Shown here piece by piece: positions 11,001-20,269 of a stretch of 64,000 bases of DNA. This DNA comes from CAWAMR01 sp963783095 (lineage in GTDB: Bacteria; Planctomycetota; Planctomycetia; Gemmatales; Gemmataceae). The stretch is taken from assembly GCA_963783095.1 (NCBI GenBank), contig CAWAMR010000007.1, forward strand, positions 1-64,000, in the 5' to 3' direction. How positions within the stretch are numbered: the first letter of the stretch is position 1; every line of letters starts with the position of its first letter. Below the pieces are notes generated by a model that saw nothing but the letters and a program-made list of their open reading frames with translations, did not search any database and had not been told where the DNA came from. Both the position numbers and the translations under genes were made by a program.

Positions 11001-12493
11001 ATCGGATTTCCACCAACTGGTTTTCCGTAAGTGCCTCTTGCCGCAATGAGCATGGAACGATGCTCTTTGATTGCTGAAGCATCGAGCGACATGCTCAGAG
11101 CGATGGTTTCGGCATCGTTCAATTTGGTGTCGGCCTCGGTCAAGCTTCGGGCGTTCTTTCCTGACGATGCACTCGTGTGCGTCCCGGCACAGGCTCTGGA
11201 TTTTCCTTGAGCGCAGCTGCGTCGAGGATGCGCAGCGCCATTCCCGGCGAGTCTTCGCGATCCGAGAAAACGGCATCCAGCTTTTGTGCAGCCCTGAGAA
11301 GATCCCTGGCCTCCACAAATTTCTCTGCCCGTTGCTTGGCGCGTGCCTCTTGCATCAAATGCAAGGCTTGAACTTTGCGCGGATTCACCCCGGAGGCTTC
11401 CACCGGCTTGCCTGTCAACTCCGGCGGCAGGATAAGATCGGGACTGGAGGGAGTCGGTTTTACCAGGTCGTTCGGAAACATCGATTTATCGTCCGGCTCC
11501 GGCAGGATTCGGTCGTTCCTGGCCAACACATCTTTCTTGCGAGGGTCAATTGCGCCGGGAGTCGGATCGAGAGGCATTCCACCCTGCGAACCAGCTGGGG
11601 AACGCAAGGGGGCCGGCAAGTTTGGATCGTTGGGCGTGTAGGGAGAAGGATTATTCGAGGCGGTCGTGCGGGTCGGTTGCGTCTGCGCCTGTTTTGGCGC
11701 AGGTTGCCTGGCGACGGTAACCTTGAGCTTCATCCGGGCGGCATCGATTTCCTTGATGAGCGATGCCGGCCGATCGCCCAGATCCCACATGCTGTATTCG
11801 CCATGCAGGGCTTCGGATTGCTTGGCCAGCAGCTTGGCCTTGTCGAGAAAGCCGGCCTTCTCGTTGTCGTTGTGCAGCTTTCTTTTCGAATAGCTCGCGG
11901 GCCTGCGCCAACCTTCGATCGGCCTCATGCTTGTTCTTTTTCTCCTGCGCCTTCTTCACTTCCTTGACCAGGGATGAAGGAGTGTCCTCGAAAAGGCCCC
12001 AACTCGTGTTCTTGCCGTTGAGCTCGGCCTGCCGGGCAAATTTCATGGCCTCCTGAAGATGGCCGACATCGAGGGCATCGCGCCCCTTCTTCATGAGGAT
12101 GCGCGGATCTTCTTTCGTGGGCTTGGTCGGCATAATCGGCGTCGTGACCGTGATGGTCGGCTTCTTGCCGGTCTTCGCGGCGATTTCCGAGAGCAATTGA
12201 TCGGGTGACAGGGCGGTTGCCCAGAATGGCATGGAGACATTCATCGCCTTGACTTTCTGGGCAAGCTCAGTGGCTCGATCGTAGTCGCCACGATCGAAAG
12301 CAGCGCGAGCCTGCTTCATCATTTCCTGGGCTAGTTCGCTGGAGTTTTGGCTCCCCGAAGCGCCGGCCCGGAGGTCTTGCGCGTAACTCTGATTGAATTG
12401 CGGCAACACCACGACGTCGAATGCTGTGAGTCCTGGCACCAGCAGCAGACCGGCCGCCAGACGTGCAAACCCCCGAATTTTCGCCTGGAACAT
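8005..12493 (-). CDS. Large type II/III secretion secretin with repeat-rich N-terminus, three frameshifts
   Basis: Outer-membrane channel of the secretin (GspD/PilQ) superfamily. I place the start at ATG 12493 because AGGAGG lies 5 bases upstream and the first 40 residues (RLAAGLLLVPGLTAFDVVV, then SYAQ) form a signal peptide; the longer frame to 12655 lacks these. N-terminal modules repeat the pattern W..L.D.PSSLVKE (SWGLFEDTPSSLVKEV, SMWDLGDRPASLIKEI). TPR-like helices and an N-domain (VPLKDVVSTLKLQTQINIVLDES) follow, then the C-terminal secretin block ending VVPDGGTVMIGGLKT and LLMMVTPRIIINREEE. Frameshifts lie near 11885, 11143 and 10215. At about 1,490 residues it is two to three times longer than proteobacterial GspD, as often seen in planctomycetes. 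Confidence 0.88.
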
Positions 12494-12884
12494 TCCGGGC
12501 CTCCTTTTCCCATCCATACGTGAATTCCTAACATGTAGGCGTCCGGTGCTGTAGCCGCGCTGGATCGGCCCCCGTAGAGAGCGATTCGCTCGCCCCCGCG
12601 CCGATGCAACTCCCCCATCGACCACTTTCGCGATCGATGCCGAATCGTTCGACATCTACAGGTGACGCATACGTATTGAACGCGGCGGGACATTAGCGAT
12701 AGTTTCAGAATCGATCAAGTGGAAATATTGTTAACCGATTCGGATTTAATGAATTCCTGGAGCGGAACAAGATATGAGAGGAGCAAGCGGCTTATTGATT
12801 CTGGAAAGTTACCCAGGGCTCGCAAAACCGCCCAGGGTATTGAGCCTATGTGATCTTTTTCCTATTAAGTGTAGGTTTACGGGG

Positions 12885-13024
12885 CAGGCGAGCGTCGCGG
12901 CGTAAGCGCGACGTGGCTACCAGTGCCGGTACGCTCGCTTTTTTCTCCGAGTTGAACTTGTTGACAGAGGATCAGCACACCGGGGCTGGTAGCCATGTCG
13001 CGCTTACGCCGCGACGCTCGCCTG
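12885..13024. repeat. 39-bp inverted repeat (family A, copy 2) in a 612-base gene-free stretch
   Basis: Arms 12885-12923 and 12986-13024 match with one mismatch. The core GGCGAGCGTCGCGGCGTAAG resembles the copy at 7687 except for base pairs changed on both sides of the stem. The stretch 12494-13105 between two minus-strand genes otherwise holds the secretin upstream region with AGGAGG just before its start. I see no further gene in it. Confidence 0.88.
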
Positions 13025-13105
13025 TGGCCTTAACCCGACAGTTAATTGCGAAAAAGACCACTAAGATAACACCCTGGGCGAACTGCCGGCAGGCCGGTCG
13101 AACCG

Positions 13106-14017
13106 TCACTTCTTATTGGGCACCTGATCCGTCACGGTTGCAGTATACTTCCCATCTCTGACCAGAATCCGAAATGTCGTGGAGTAAATATCTTTTTCAG
13201 CTCTATTTCGATAGTTGCGTCCTTAGCAGCCAAATCGTCTTCCACATCCTTTGGAATGAGAGCGACAAACTCTTTCGGAGTGAAATCCAAACCCAATGCC
13301 TCAGCGACCTTTTTCACAGAGTCTTCGTTGTCGTCAATAAAATTCATCAATTTCACCGGGATTTGCTCGACGGTAGCTTCCATGCGAACCTTTAGATCCT
13401 TCAAATCCGAAAAGTATAGATATTGTCCGTTGGGTTTCTTCACAACAATCCCGCTCTTAAGAACGACAGTTGTGAAACATAATCTTTGCCGTTCTCTGTG
13501 CGGAACAGCAATATCCATCGTTGCGAACGTCCTAAAGAAGTTTGGGGATCGGCACGACCGATCGTTATCAACGGCTTGTCATCTTCAGTTTTCGCAGGGC
13601 TCTTCTTGTCCCCTTCCTTTGGAACCTGGGGCTTGGGGTCGCCACTGAATATAACGGGCGGTCGAAGTCGCTTCAGTCCGACGCCATCCAACCTCGAAGG
13701 CGGCGGCTCCGGTTCCCTGGGGCCAATTGGCACATCCTTCGCTTCCGGCTGACCACCTGTCGAATCTGTTGAGGTTGGCCGGATTCCGTTGCCGTCATCG
13801 ATCACCATCACGTGCACGGGCGGCGACGTTCTCGAATCGAGTGGAGCGCCAGAGAGATGTAGTAAAGGAACAGCCCGAACACGATGATGTGGATGACTAT
13901 GGATGCGAGATTCGCCAGCGAAAATTCAAAGTGCGGCGAATGACGTTCCCAGAAATCTTCTTCGTGTGTGTGCCGGAGTGATTCTTTACCTGGTTCGGGA
14001 GGTGCTGCGACAGACAT
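13106..14017 (-). CDS. Single-pass membrane protein of unknown function, three frameshifts
   Basis: Starts at ATG 14017 after GAGGGG. The N-terminus is a charged segment (HTHEEDFWERHSPHFEF) followed by one membrane helix, ASIVIHIIVFGLFLYYISLA. A proline-rich linker (PPVHVMVIDDGNGIRP, PREPEPPPSRLDG) and a mixed alpha/beta domain follow. Frameshifts near 13815, 13455 and 13195 divide it. After the last, in an A-run, the better reading is KDIYSTTFRILVRDGKYTA and ends NKK at 13106. I recall similar anchored proteins in Gemmata-type genomes but cannot name a function. It sits directly upstream of the secretin on the same strand. Confidence 0.6.
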
Positions 14018-14196
14018 GATTGCCCCTCAGAAGTGGGTTTCATAACTTCTTTTCAGATTAACCCATCGATCGGCCGGTACGCAAGAGAGTTACGAAATGA
14101 TTGTTTCCGATCCTTCGATGCGTTACAGTGATAATCATCCTTCAAGATGCAGGACGATTGGCCGTCCCTTAACCTTTTCATTTGAGGTACTCACCC

Positions 14197-16784
14197 TTGC
14201 GATTTCGATGCTTGATTTTCCTCTTGCTCGTTACATCCTCTCCCGTCGTTGCTCAAACACCGCCAGCGCCGAACCGCTCCGAACCGCCGGCGATCGCCCC
14301 ATCGATATTCAACACATTCGACTCGATCTGAAAGTCGATCTGCCCAAAAAGACCGTCGATAGCATTGCCTATTTGCGCTTCGTGACGCTTTCTCCGGTGA
14401 AGACGATTTCTCTGGACGCTGTCGGGTTTGAAGTCAAAAGTGTCGATCTCGGTGTTATCGGAGATCCCAAAAATGAACCGGCGCTGGAGAAACCGCGTGT
14501 ACCGTTGAAATTCCGAACGGATGACAAGAAGCTCTCCATCGATTTGCCGATGCGCTGGGCCGCCGACAAGGAAGGGTGGCTGGTGATTCATTATCTCGTC
14601 CACGAACCGAAAGAAGGTCTTTTCTTCTTTGGGCCGACCGCTGCGGAGCCGGAAGTGCCGTTGACGGTTTGGAGCCAGGGTGAAGCCGTTACCAACCGCT
14701 ACTGGATTCCCTGCCTCGATCATCCCGATCAGCGGCAGTCCACCGAAATGGTCGTCACCGTGGCCAAGGGGTTTGAAGCGCTTTCCAACGGCAAGCTTCT
14801 CTCCAAAAAAGAGAACGACGACAAGACGGTTACGTTTCACTGGTCGCAGGAAAAGTCGCACGTCAGTTATCTGGTGACTCTGGTGGTCGGGCAGTTCGAG
14901 ATCGTCAAGGAAGACTGGAAAGGCGTGCCCCTGCTCTATTACGTACCGCCGAAACGCAAAGATGAAACGGCCCGGACGTTCGGTCGAACCCGCGAGATGA
15001 TGGAATTTTTCAGTTCGCGTTTCGGGATTCAATATCCCTGGGAAAAGTACGCACAGGTTGTGGTTGAGCAGTTCACTTCGGGAGGGATGGAAAATACCTC
15101 GGCCACGACCCTCACCGACCGCGCCTTGCACGATGAACGCGCCTTTCTCGATAGCAGTCCCGACGGGCTGATCGCGCACGAATTGGGTCATCAATGGTGG
15201 GGTGATCTTTTGACCTGCCGGGACTGGGCTCACATCTGGCTCAACGAAGGGTTCGCCAGTTTCTGCGAAATCATCTGGGCCGAGCATAATCTCGGGCGCG
15301 AAGAAGCGGATCATGAATTGCTCAACAAGTTGCGGACGGCCATTTCCGGCGGCAAAGATCGGCCCGTCGTCGATCGGCGCTGTACTTCGCCGCGCATGAT
15401 GTTCGATGCGCGTGCCTATCCGAAAGGGGCCTGGGTATTGCAGATGTTGCGTGCCAAGTTAGGGGAAGAGATTTTTTGGAAATGCATTCGCACTTATGGG
15501 ATCGAACACAAGTTCAAAAGCGTCGAAACTTCGGATTTGCGCCGAACTTGTGAACGGATCAGCGGCAAGAATCTGGAGAGATTCTTCCATGACTGGACCG
15601 AACGCGCTGGAAGCCCCGTTTTGGAAGTCAACAGCGAATATCTTGCCGAAGGCCGGCAACTGCGCATCTCGGTGAAGCAGATGCAGCCTGGAGAGCCTTT
15701 CCATTTTTCTTTGCCGATCCGCGTCATGACGACCGAAAAACCCACCAATTTTTCTCTTTCGATCGCGGATCGCGAACAGGTCGCTTACTTCCAGATCCCC
15801 GACGTCCCGCAACAAGTGCTCATTGATCCGGAGTTGACGGTTCTGGCGGAAATCAATGAAACGAAGCCGCGCGATCAATGGATAAACCAGCTGCTGGTTG
15901 GCCCAACCATGATGAGCCGGGTCCGAGCAGCAGCCTATTTTGCGAAGTCGAAAACCGCAGTAGATCGAGCCGTGCTTGCGCAAGCAATGAAACAGGAAAA
16001 GTTCTGGGGTGTTGCCGCGGAAATCGCCCATGCCCTGGCCGATAACGGCGGCGATGTCTGTCGGGATGCGCTGATCGCGGGATTGGCGCACGCTCATCCG
16101 AAAGTTCGGCGCCTGTGCGGATCAACTGGGCAAGTTTCGCAATGATGTGAAGGTTGCCGCGGCCCTGAAGGGGTTACTTCAGAAAGGCGATGCGAGTTAC
16201 TTCGTCGAATCCGCTGCGCTGGGTAGCTACGCTGCGATCGAAGCGCTGGACACCACAAACGTGCTTTTGCCCTGGCTTGCCAAAAATTCCCATTCGGATG
16301 TCTTGCGTGTGGCAGCGCCTGCGCGGACTGGGAAATTCCCGCGATCTGGCAACCGTGGATACCCTGATAACCTGGACGAAACGCGGCAAGAGCCGGCCCA
16401 CGCGGATCACGGCCATGCTGGCCCTGGCAAATCTAGCCCAAAAAACTGCACCTACAGCGCAGCAACAAAAACAGATCCTGGATGCGATCGTGACCTGCAT
16501 AACCGGTGAAGGAGAGATGCCGCAAATTCGCAGAAACGGGGTGACTGCCTTGCGAGAACTGGGTCAAATGGCGAAGCCCCGGCTCGATGTTCTCGAAGCG
16601 CTTCAGAGGCATGATCCGGATGAATATGTGCAGGAATTAACGAAAAAAGCGATCGAGCAGACGCGAGCCAATACTCCTGCACCAGCAGAACTCGGGCAGA
16701 CTGCGCGATGAGCTGGACAAGCTCAAGAAGCAAAACCAGGCGCTTCAGGAGCGATTGGAGCGATTGGAGAAGATCAACAAGTAA
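14197..16784 (+). CDS. Secreted M1-family aminopeptidase with C-terminal HEAT-like region, four frameshifts
   Basis: Zinc aminopeptidase. The gluzincin motif HELGHQWWGD followed 18 residues later by NEGFASF gives the two histidines and glutamate that bind zinc; the exopeptidase motif is GGMEN. The ATG at 14097 gives no leader, whereas TTG at 14197, preceded by GAGG, gives CLIFLLLVTSSPVVAQ, a convincing signal peptide. I therefore start there, with a frameshift near 14285 into the catalytic frame. Further shifts near 16115, 16320 and 16700 lead through helical repeats (AALGSYAAIEAL, TAMLALANLAQK) to a coiled-coil end (DELDKLKKQNQALQERLERL). The full length of about 860 residues suits an M1 peptidase with a HEAT-like tail. 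Confidence 0.88.
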
Positions 16785-16862
16785 GGTCCGCCAGCGATCG
16801 AATCGGGTTGTGCTTGATTTGGGACGATTTGCTGGGTATGGTCAAAGGTAACATCATCTAGT

Positions 16863-16956
16863 ATTCAGTGTTCAGTGTTCAGTGTTCAGTGTTCAGTAAA
16901 TGCGGGTTCTTGTCCTTGCATTTACTTACCACTAACCACTAACCACTAACCACTGA
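16863..16956. repeat. Two adjacent heptamer tandem arrays upstream of a start codon
   Basis: TTCAGTG is repeated about five times at 16863-16897, and CTAACCA about four times at 16928-16954. The second array ends eleven bases before the ATG at 16966, so it lies in the probable leader of the next gene. Similar 7-bp tandem repeats are known as STRR families in filamentous cyanobacteria. Copy number is expected to vary by slippage. Confidence 0.9.
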
Positions 16957-16965
16957 TGAGAGGGC

Positions 16966-17839
16966 ATGAAGATGCGATTTCATTCACAGGTGTGGCGATA
17001 CATTTTCATCGCCATATTCTTGATTGCACCCGTAGGCGTAGTTCGGGCACAGACGAAAGTCTTGCCGTTCAATGAATACGAGATCGAAACCCAAAAACAT
17101 GCTTTCGATAAAGCCGACATTTGGAACCTCAGTCTCCGGTTCAAAGTCGCCACGAGTGATTACGGTCGATGTGCCGGGCCGGGGCAGGAAAATTGTCTGG
17201 TACATGCTCTATGGCGTTATCAACCAGAGCGGCGAGCCAAGAGTCTTTATCCCCGACTTTGTTTTGAAGACGAACGACTCCGAAACCCTTCATTCGGATG
17301 AAGTGATGCCTGCGGTGCAGACTGCCATCAGCAAGATCGAGGATCCAACCGGCAAGATGAACATCAAGAACTCTGTCACGATCAGCAAGGATCCCATCCC
17401 GATCTTCCCGAAGGATTCATTCCCACGCATCGTCTGGGGCGTGGCGATCTGGACCGATGTCTACGATCGTGCTCCGAAGACCAACAGTTTCAGCATCTTT
17501 ATCGCAGGACTTTCGGACGGCTGGAAAGAAGATCCGATCACCAAGATCATTCGACGTAAGACGTTACAGCTCAACTTCAAACGGCTTGGCGATGAGTTCC
17601 ACAACGATCCTAACGCGATCCGATATGTAGACAACTACTCATGGATCTATCGAGCCACCGACGCCGATCTCAAGGGCGAAGCGGAGCCGGAAAAGAAAAA
17701 GGTTTTGCTGGAGAAAATCCCGGATGATGTCGTCGGGCCGAAACCAGCCGATCCGCTTCCGTTGAATCTCCCCGCCGCTCGCGGAAAAGATGATGATCTG
17801 CTCACACCACCGCCGCCGTTGGGCAAAGTGAATAAATAG
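16966..17839 (+). CDS. Exported protein of unknown function, one frameshift
   Basis: ATG 16966 follows GAGAGGG. Residues 1-29 form a signal peptide (RYIFIAIFLIAPVGVVRAQ). A frameshift at about 17144 is repaired by removing one A, giving FKSPRVITVDVPGRGRKIVW. The mature protein contains YMLYGVINQSGEPRVFIPDF and later FSIFIAGLSDGW, suggesting a beta-rich domain. The C-terminus is proline-rich and low in complexity. It resembles widespread planctomycete exported proteins of about 290 residues; I do not recognise a named domain. The stop abuts the truncated ParE gene on the other strand. Confidence 0.6.
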
Positions 17840-18030
17840 GTAAGACAGTGCTTCGCGATCTCCGGACGCCGAATGCTACCTGCAATTTCAGGATTCTCCG
17901 CGACTTGTTCGATCGCGTTCGCAATGAGCATGCCGTAGCGATGAACGGTTTGCGTGCCAAAACTCTCTTCGGTCCAGGCAAGAATGGTAGCGATGTCGCT
18001 GCGCGCCCTTGGAGCGATAGTGACTTCCAT
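17840..18030 (-). pseudogene. ParE-type toxin, C-terminally truncated
   Basis: The ATG at 18030 lies four bases after the antitoxin stop, the usual antitoxin-toxin arrangement. The protein starts EVTIAPRARSDIATILAWTE and continues through the ParE helix (ANAIEQVAENPEIAGSIRRPE). It loses similarity at KHCLTY, where ParE relatives would continue with the beta-strand core for another 30-40 residues. The frame then runs antisense through the 3' end of the convergent exported-protein gene as far as 17647, which should encode nonsense. I infer a deletion junction close to 17845, leaving a probably inactive toxin. Confidence 0.7.
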
Positions 18031-18034
18031 TTTT

Positions 18035-18331
18035 CTAACCGCCGTTCTTGGCAGTCTTCGTCCTGACCTCGGCTTCGATTTCTTCAATGAATCGGTTAAT
18101 GGCTTTCTTGCCCTTCAGGACAATACCTTCGCCCTGATCGATTTCAGCAAAGCCCAGCTTTGCCGCTTGCCGAATTGCTTTCAGCTTTGCCTCCCGTACT
18201 TCCTCCTGTCCTGCCAGAAGACGCAGGGCCTCACGAACGATTTCGCTGGCATTGCCGTAGCGCCCCGACGAAATCTGGCGTTCGACAAACAAATCGAGAT
18301 GTTCGGTCAAATTGATGTTGCGTGTTGGCAT
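18035..18331 (-). CDS. ParD-type antitoxin
   Basis: A 98-residue protein. The N-terminal ribbon-helix-helix (NINLTEHLDLFVERQISSG) and RYGNASEIVREALRLL are typical of ParD/CopG antitoxins. The rest is a helical toxin-binding segment. The start ATG at 18331 follows GGAGACGATC. It should repress its own promoter and neutralise the downstream ParE, which here is truncated. No frameshift is seen. Immediately upstream is a hairpin repeat cluster that may contain or displace the native promoter. Confidence 0.85.
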   Translation of the reverse strand: MPTRNINLTEHLDLFVERQISSGRYGNASEIVREALRLLAGQEEVREAKLKAIRQAAKLGFAEIDQGEGIVLKGKKAINRFIEEIEAEVRTKTAKNGG

Positions 18332-18384
18332 GATCGTCTCCTTCTCGCTGAACCAGACAAAGATATCGCCTCAGCCCAAACGTT

Positions 18385-18537
18385 CTCGTTCCCACGCTCC
18401 GCGTGGGAACGCACGTCCGGACGCTCTGCGTCCCGTTCAATTTCGGAACGCGACGGCACTAACAGCGTCGTCGGTTCTACTGAATCGTGACGCGGAGCGT
18501 CGCAGCCGTGCGTTCCCACGCGGAGCGTGGGAACGAG
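18385..18537. repeat. 30-bp perfect inverted repeat made of two GGA-loop hairpins
   Basis: Arms 18385-18414 and 18508-18537 are exact reverse complements, and each is a hairpin TTCCCACGC-TCC/GGA-GCGTGGGAA. Between them lie related smaller hairpins, GGACGC-TCT-GCGTCC near 18418 and GACGC-GGA-GCGTC near 18489. The element separates the ParD gene from the next minus-strand gene and supplies that gene's C-terminal codons. Confidence 0.9.
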
Positions 18538-18802
18538 AGCAACAAGCTTCGACGAAATCCAGCGTTACACCAGCGTGGTTCTCCAGTCCGGTCACAGTCA
18601 ACATTGGAATGCCTGCCTTGCGGATAAATGCCAGCGCAACGGTGATGTAGGCGTCTTCTACTCTTTGGTACTCGTCGCGAGTCAAGATTTCCCCGGCGAA
18701 CGTCTTGCCGATGTCACTGATTGAAGTCCAGTCGTCTCCGGAGTATGCACCCTGAGCGTTGCGAAATGCAGGATCGTACTTCGTGACACGGTACTCGAAC
18801 AC
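18437..18802 (-). CDS. Small conserved-looking protein with repeat-derived C-terminus
   Basis: Starts at GTG 18802 (MFEYRVTKYDPAFRNAQGAY), with a weak AGAGG site upstream. The first ~85 residues are hydrophilic and well formed (DDWTSISDIGKTFAG, DEYQRVEDAYITVALAFIRK), reminiscent of a widespread small uncharacterised family. From about residue 86 the text is CCSRSHAPRGNARL, encoded by the palindromic element at 18437-18540. The native C-terminus has probably been replaced by repeat insertion. I infer no function. Confidence 0.55.
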   Translation of the reverse strand: MFEYRVTKYDPAFRNAQGAYSGDDWTSISDIGKTFAGEILTRDEYQRVEDAYITVALAFIRKAGIPMLTVTGLENHAGVTLDFVEACCSRSHAPRGNARLRRSASRFSRTDDAVSAVAFRN

Positions 18803-18824
18803 TGATTCGCCTCTTGAATACAGA

Positions 18825-20018
18825 CTATTTCAACACCATCTCCAAACTGAGTGGCTTCCCCTTCGCGCAATACTTCCAACGTGACCTTGTCGCCTGCCAG
18901 ATAATTGCTTCGGACTCGATCGAGAAGAGTCTTCATTTTTCCGTCAATCTTTTGACCACTCAATCCCACAACGATATCCCCTTTTTGCAAACCAATCTTC
19001 TTCAACGTCGAATGGACAAATTTGTCCTGCCGGACGGCAAGCTGGTTCTCTGTGATTCCCATTTTCATCTTCTCTTCGACACCGATATCTTCTCCGCTGA
19101 TCGGCAACGAAGGCAAGTAGTCAACCAGCGAAGGCCGCCAACTCAGGTTGGTTTTTCGCCATCCTTCGATCAATTCGAGCTTGGCGGATTGCTCCTTTCC
19201 TTCATGCAACCAGCGAATCGAGATTTCTCCCTTCGCCGGGGCTTTATGCAAGGCGAATTGCGCATCCGCAAACGATGCGATTGAGTAGCCGTTTAGTTGC
19301 GTAACAATGTCACCCGGTTCGATACCTGCCTTCTCAACCGAGGATCGAAGTTGCACTTTCTTTACCTGATTGCCGCGGTCAATCTCCAAACCCAGACCGA
19401 TATTCTCCGGTAATGGATACACCCAGAAGTCGTCGCGCTTCCATCGACCCTGGGCCTTGTAGTCTGCCCTTTGTATTTCGTTGATGTTGTGGCAGTGAAT
19501 GCAGCCTCTGCGTTTTCTTGGCACCCGCCAGGTCTTCAGCGCGGATCGCCTTGGGCTGTGGCAGAGGTTTTGGAGGATTCTTGTGCAATTCCTCGGCATG
19601 TTGCATGCGCGTACTTCAAGCCCGTCAGCGACAGTCGCTCTTCCGGCCCCTTCGCGTCCCGTCCTCCATACCGGCCATAGATGGTTTCGTCGGCATTGAG
19701 GAAGAATCCTGCCCAGGTCAGGTCGTAATCGAACTCGAACACATTCAAATCGATTCCGGTGATCCGAGTGAGCCGAACGGGGATGAACTTTTCGGCGATT
19801 TCCGGCACAAGTCGAACGACTCGTTCATCGAACTTCCGCATATCCTCGCATGGCTCGCATCGAATCGTGAGGAAAATCGGTTTCCCGGATTTCTTCGCTT
19901 CGGCTTTTGCCACGGAGTAGTCGGAATACCATCCGCCCCGGTTTTGAGCAAAGGCGACACCGGATGCCAACAAGAGCGTGAAGCAGGAAATGATGATACG
20001 TTTCATTCGGGACACCAT
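18825..20018 (-). CDS. Exported thioredoxin-like / CxxCH / PDZ protein, three frameshifts
   Basis: The signal peptide (RIIISCFTLLLASGVAFAQ) is followed by a thioredoxin-like domain with a CEPC motif (FLTIRCEPCEDMRKFDE), a haem-type CIHCH motif (residue ~165) and two PDZ domains (IGLGLEIDRGNQVKKV, GIEPGDIVTQLNGYSI; then GLQKGDIVVGLSGQKIDGK). It probably acts in the periplasm as a redox or protein-quality factor. Frame changes lie near 19600 and 19510. A third near 18860 lets it end at TAG 18825 (SLEMVLK) rather than running through the neighbouring start. Length is about 397 residues. Similar Trx-PDZ proteins occur in planctomycetes; the haem motif may or may not be loaded. Confidence 0.72.
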
Positions 20019-20140
20019 GTCATACAGTTGCAGTCGCCGTCCCCATCGGGGAAACCGTAAGAGTATTTACTAGGCTTCCTGTGTGCCACTAAAGCAAGAA
20101 CAAATCGGTTCAGTTAGTAGGCCCGAAAGACGACATAATA

Positions 20141-20245
20141 TGCCATTTTAGCACCGATGATGAAAAAAATAACATTTTATATCATATTTTTTTCGTAGAT
20201 ATCCAAGATGGATGCTAAAATAGCAATTAAGATGCCGAAATAGCA
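20141..20245 (+). promoter_or_regulatory. Three operator-like palindromes upstream of the XRE gene
   Basis: The 13-mer TGCTA-AAA-TAGCA at 20213-20225 is a perfect 5-bp palindrome. Near-copies are TGCCG-AAA-TAGCA at 20233-20245 and, in the other orientation, TGCCA-TTT-TAGCA at 20141-20153. The two proximal copies start exactly 20 bp apart, so they lie on the same helix face, and end 25 bases before the XRE start. A TAAAAT that could serve as a -10 element is inside the middle copy. This is the pattern expected for an autorepressed module. The surrounding DNA is AT-rich. Confidence 0.7.
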
Positions 20246-20269
20246 TCGGCGCGAGAAAGAGACGGAGAC

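Noticed and set aside
14097..14196. ATG 14097 as start of the M1 peptidase
   Set aside because: Its N-terminus is not signal-like, whereas TTG 14197 in another frame gives a clear leader.
17647..17839. C-terminal half of the ParE frame
   Set aside because: Antisense to a gene and without ParE similarity; counted as read-through.
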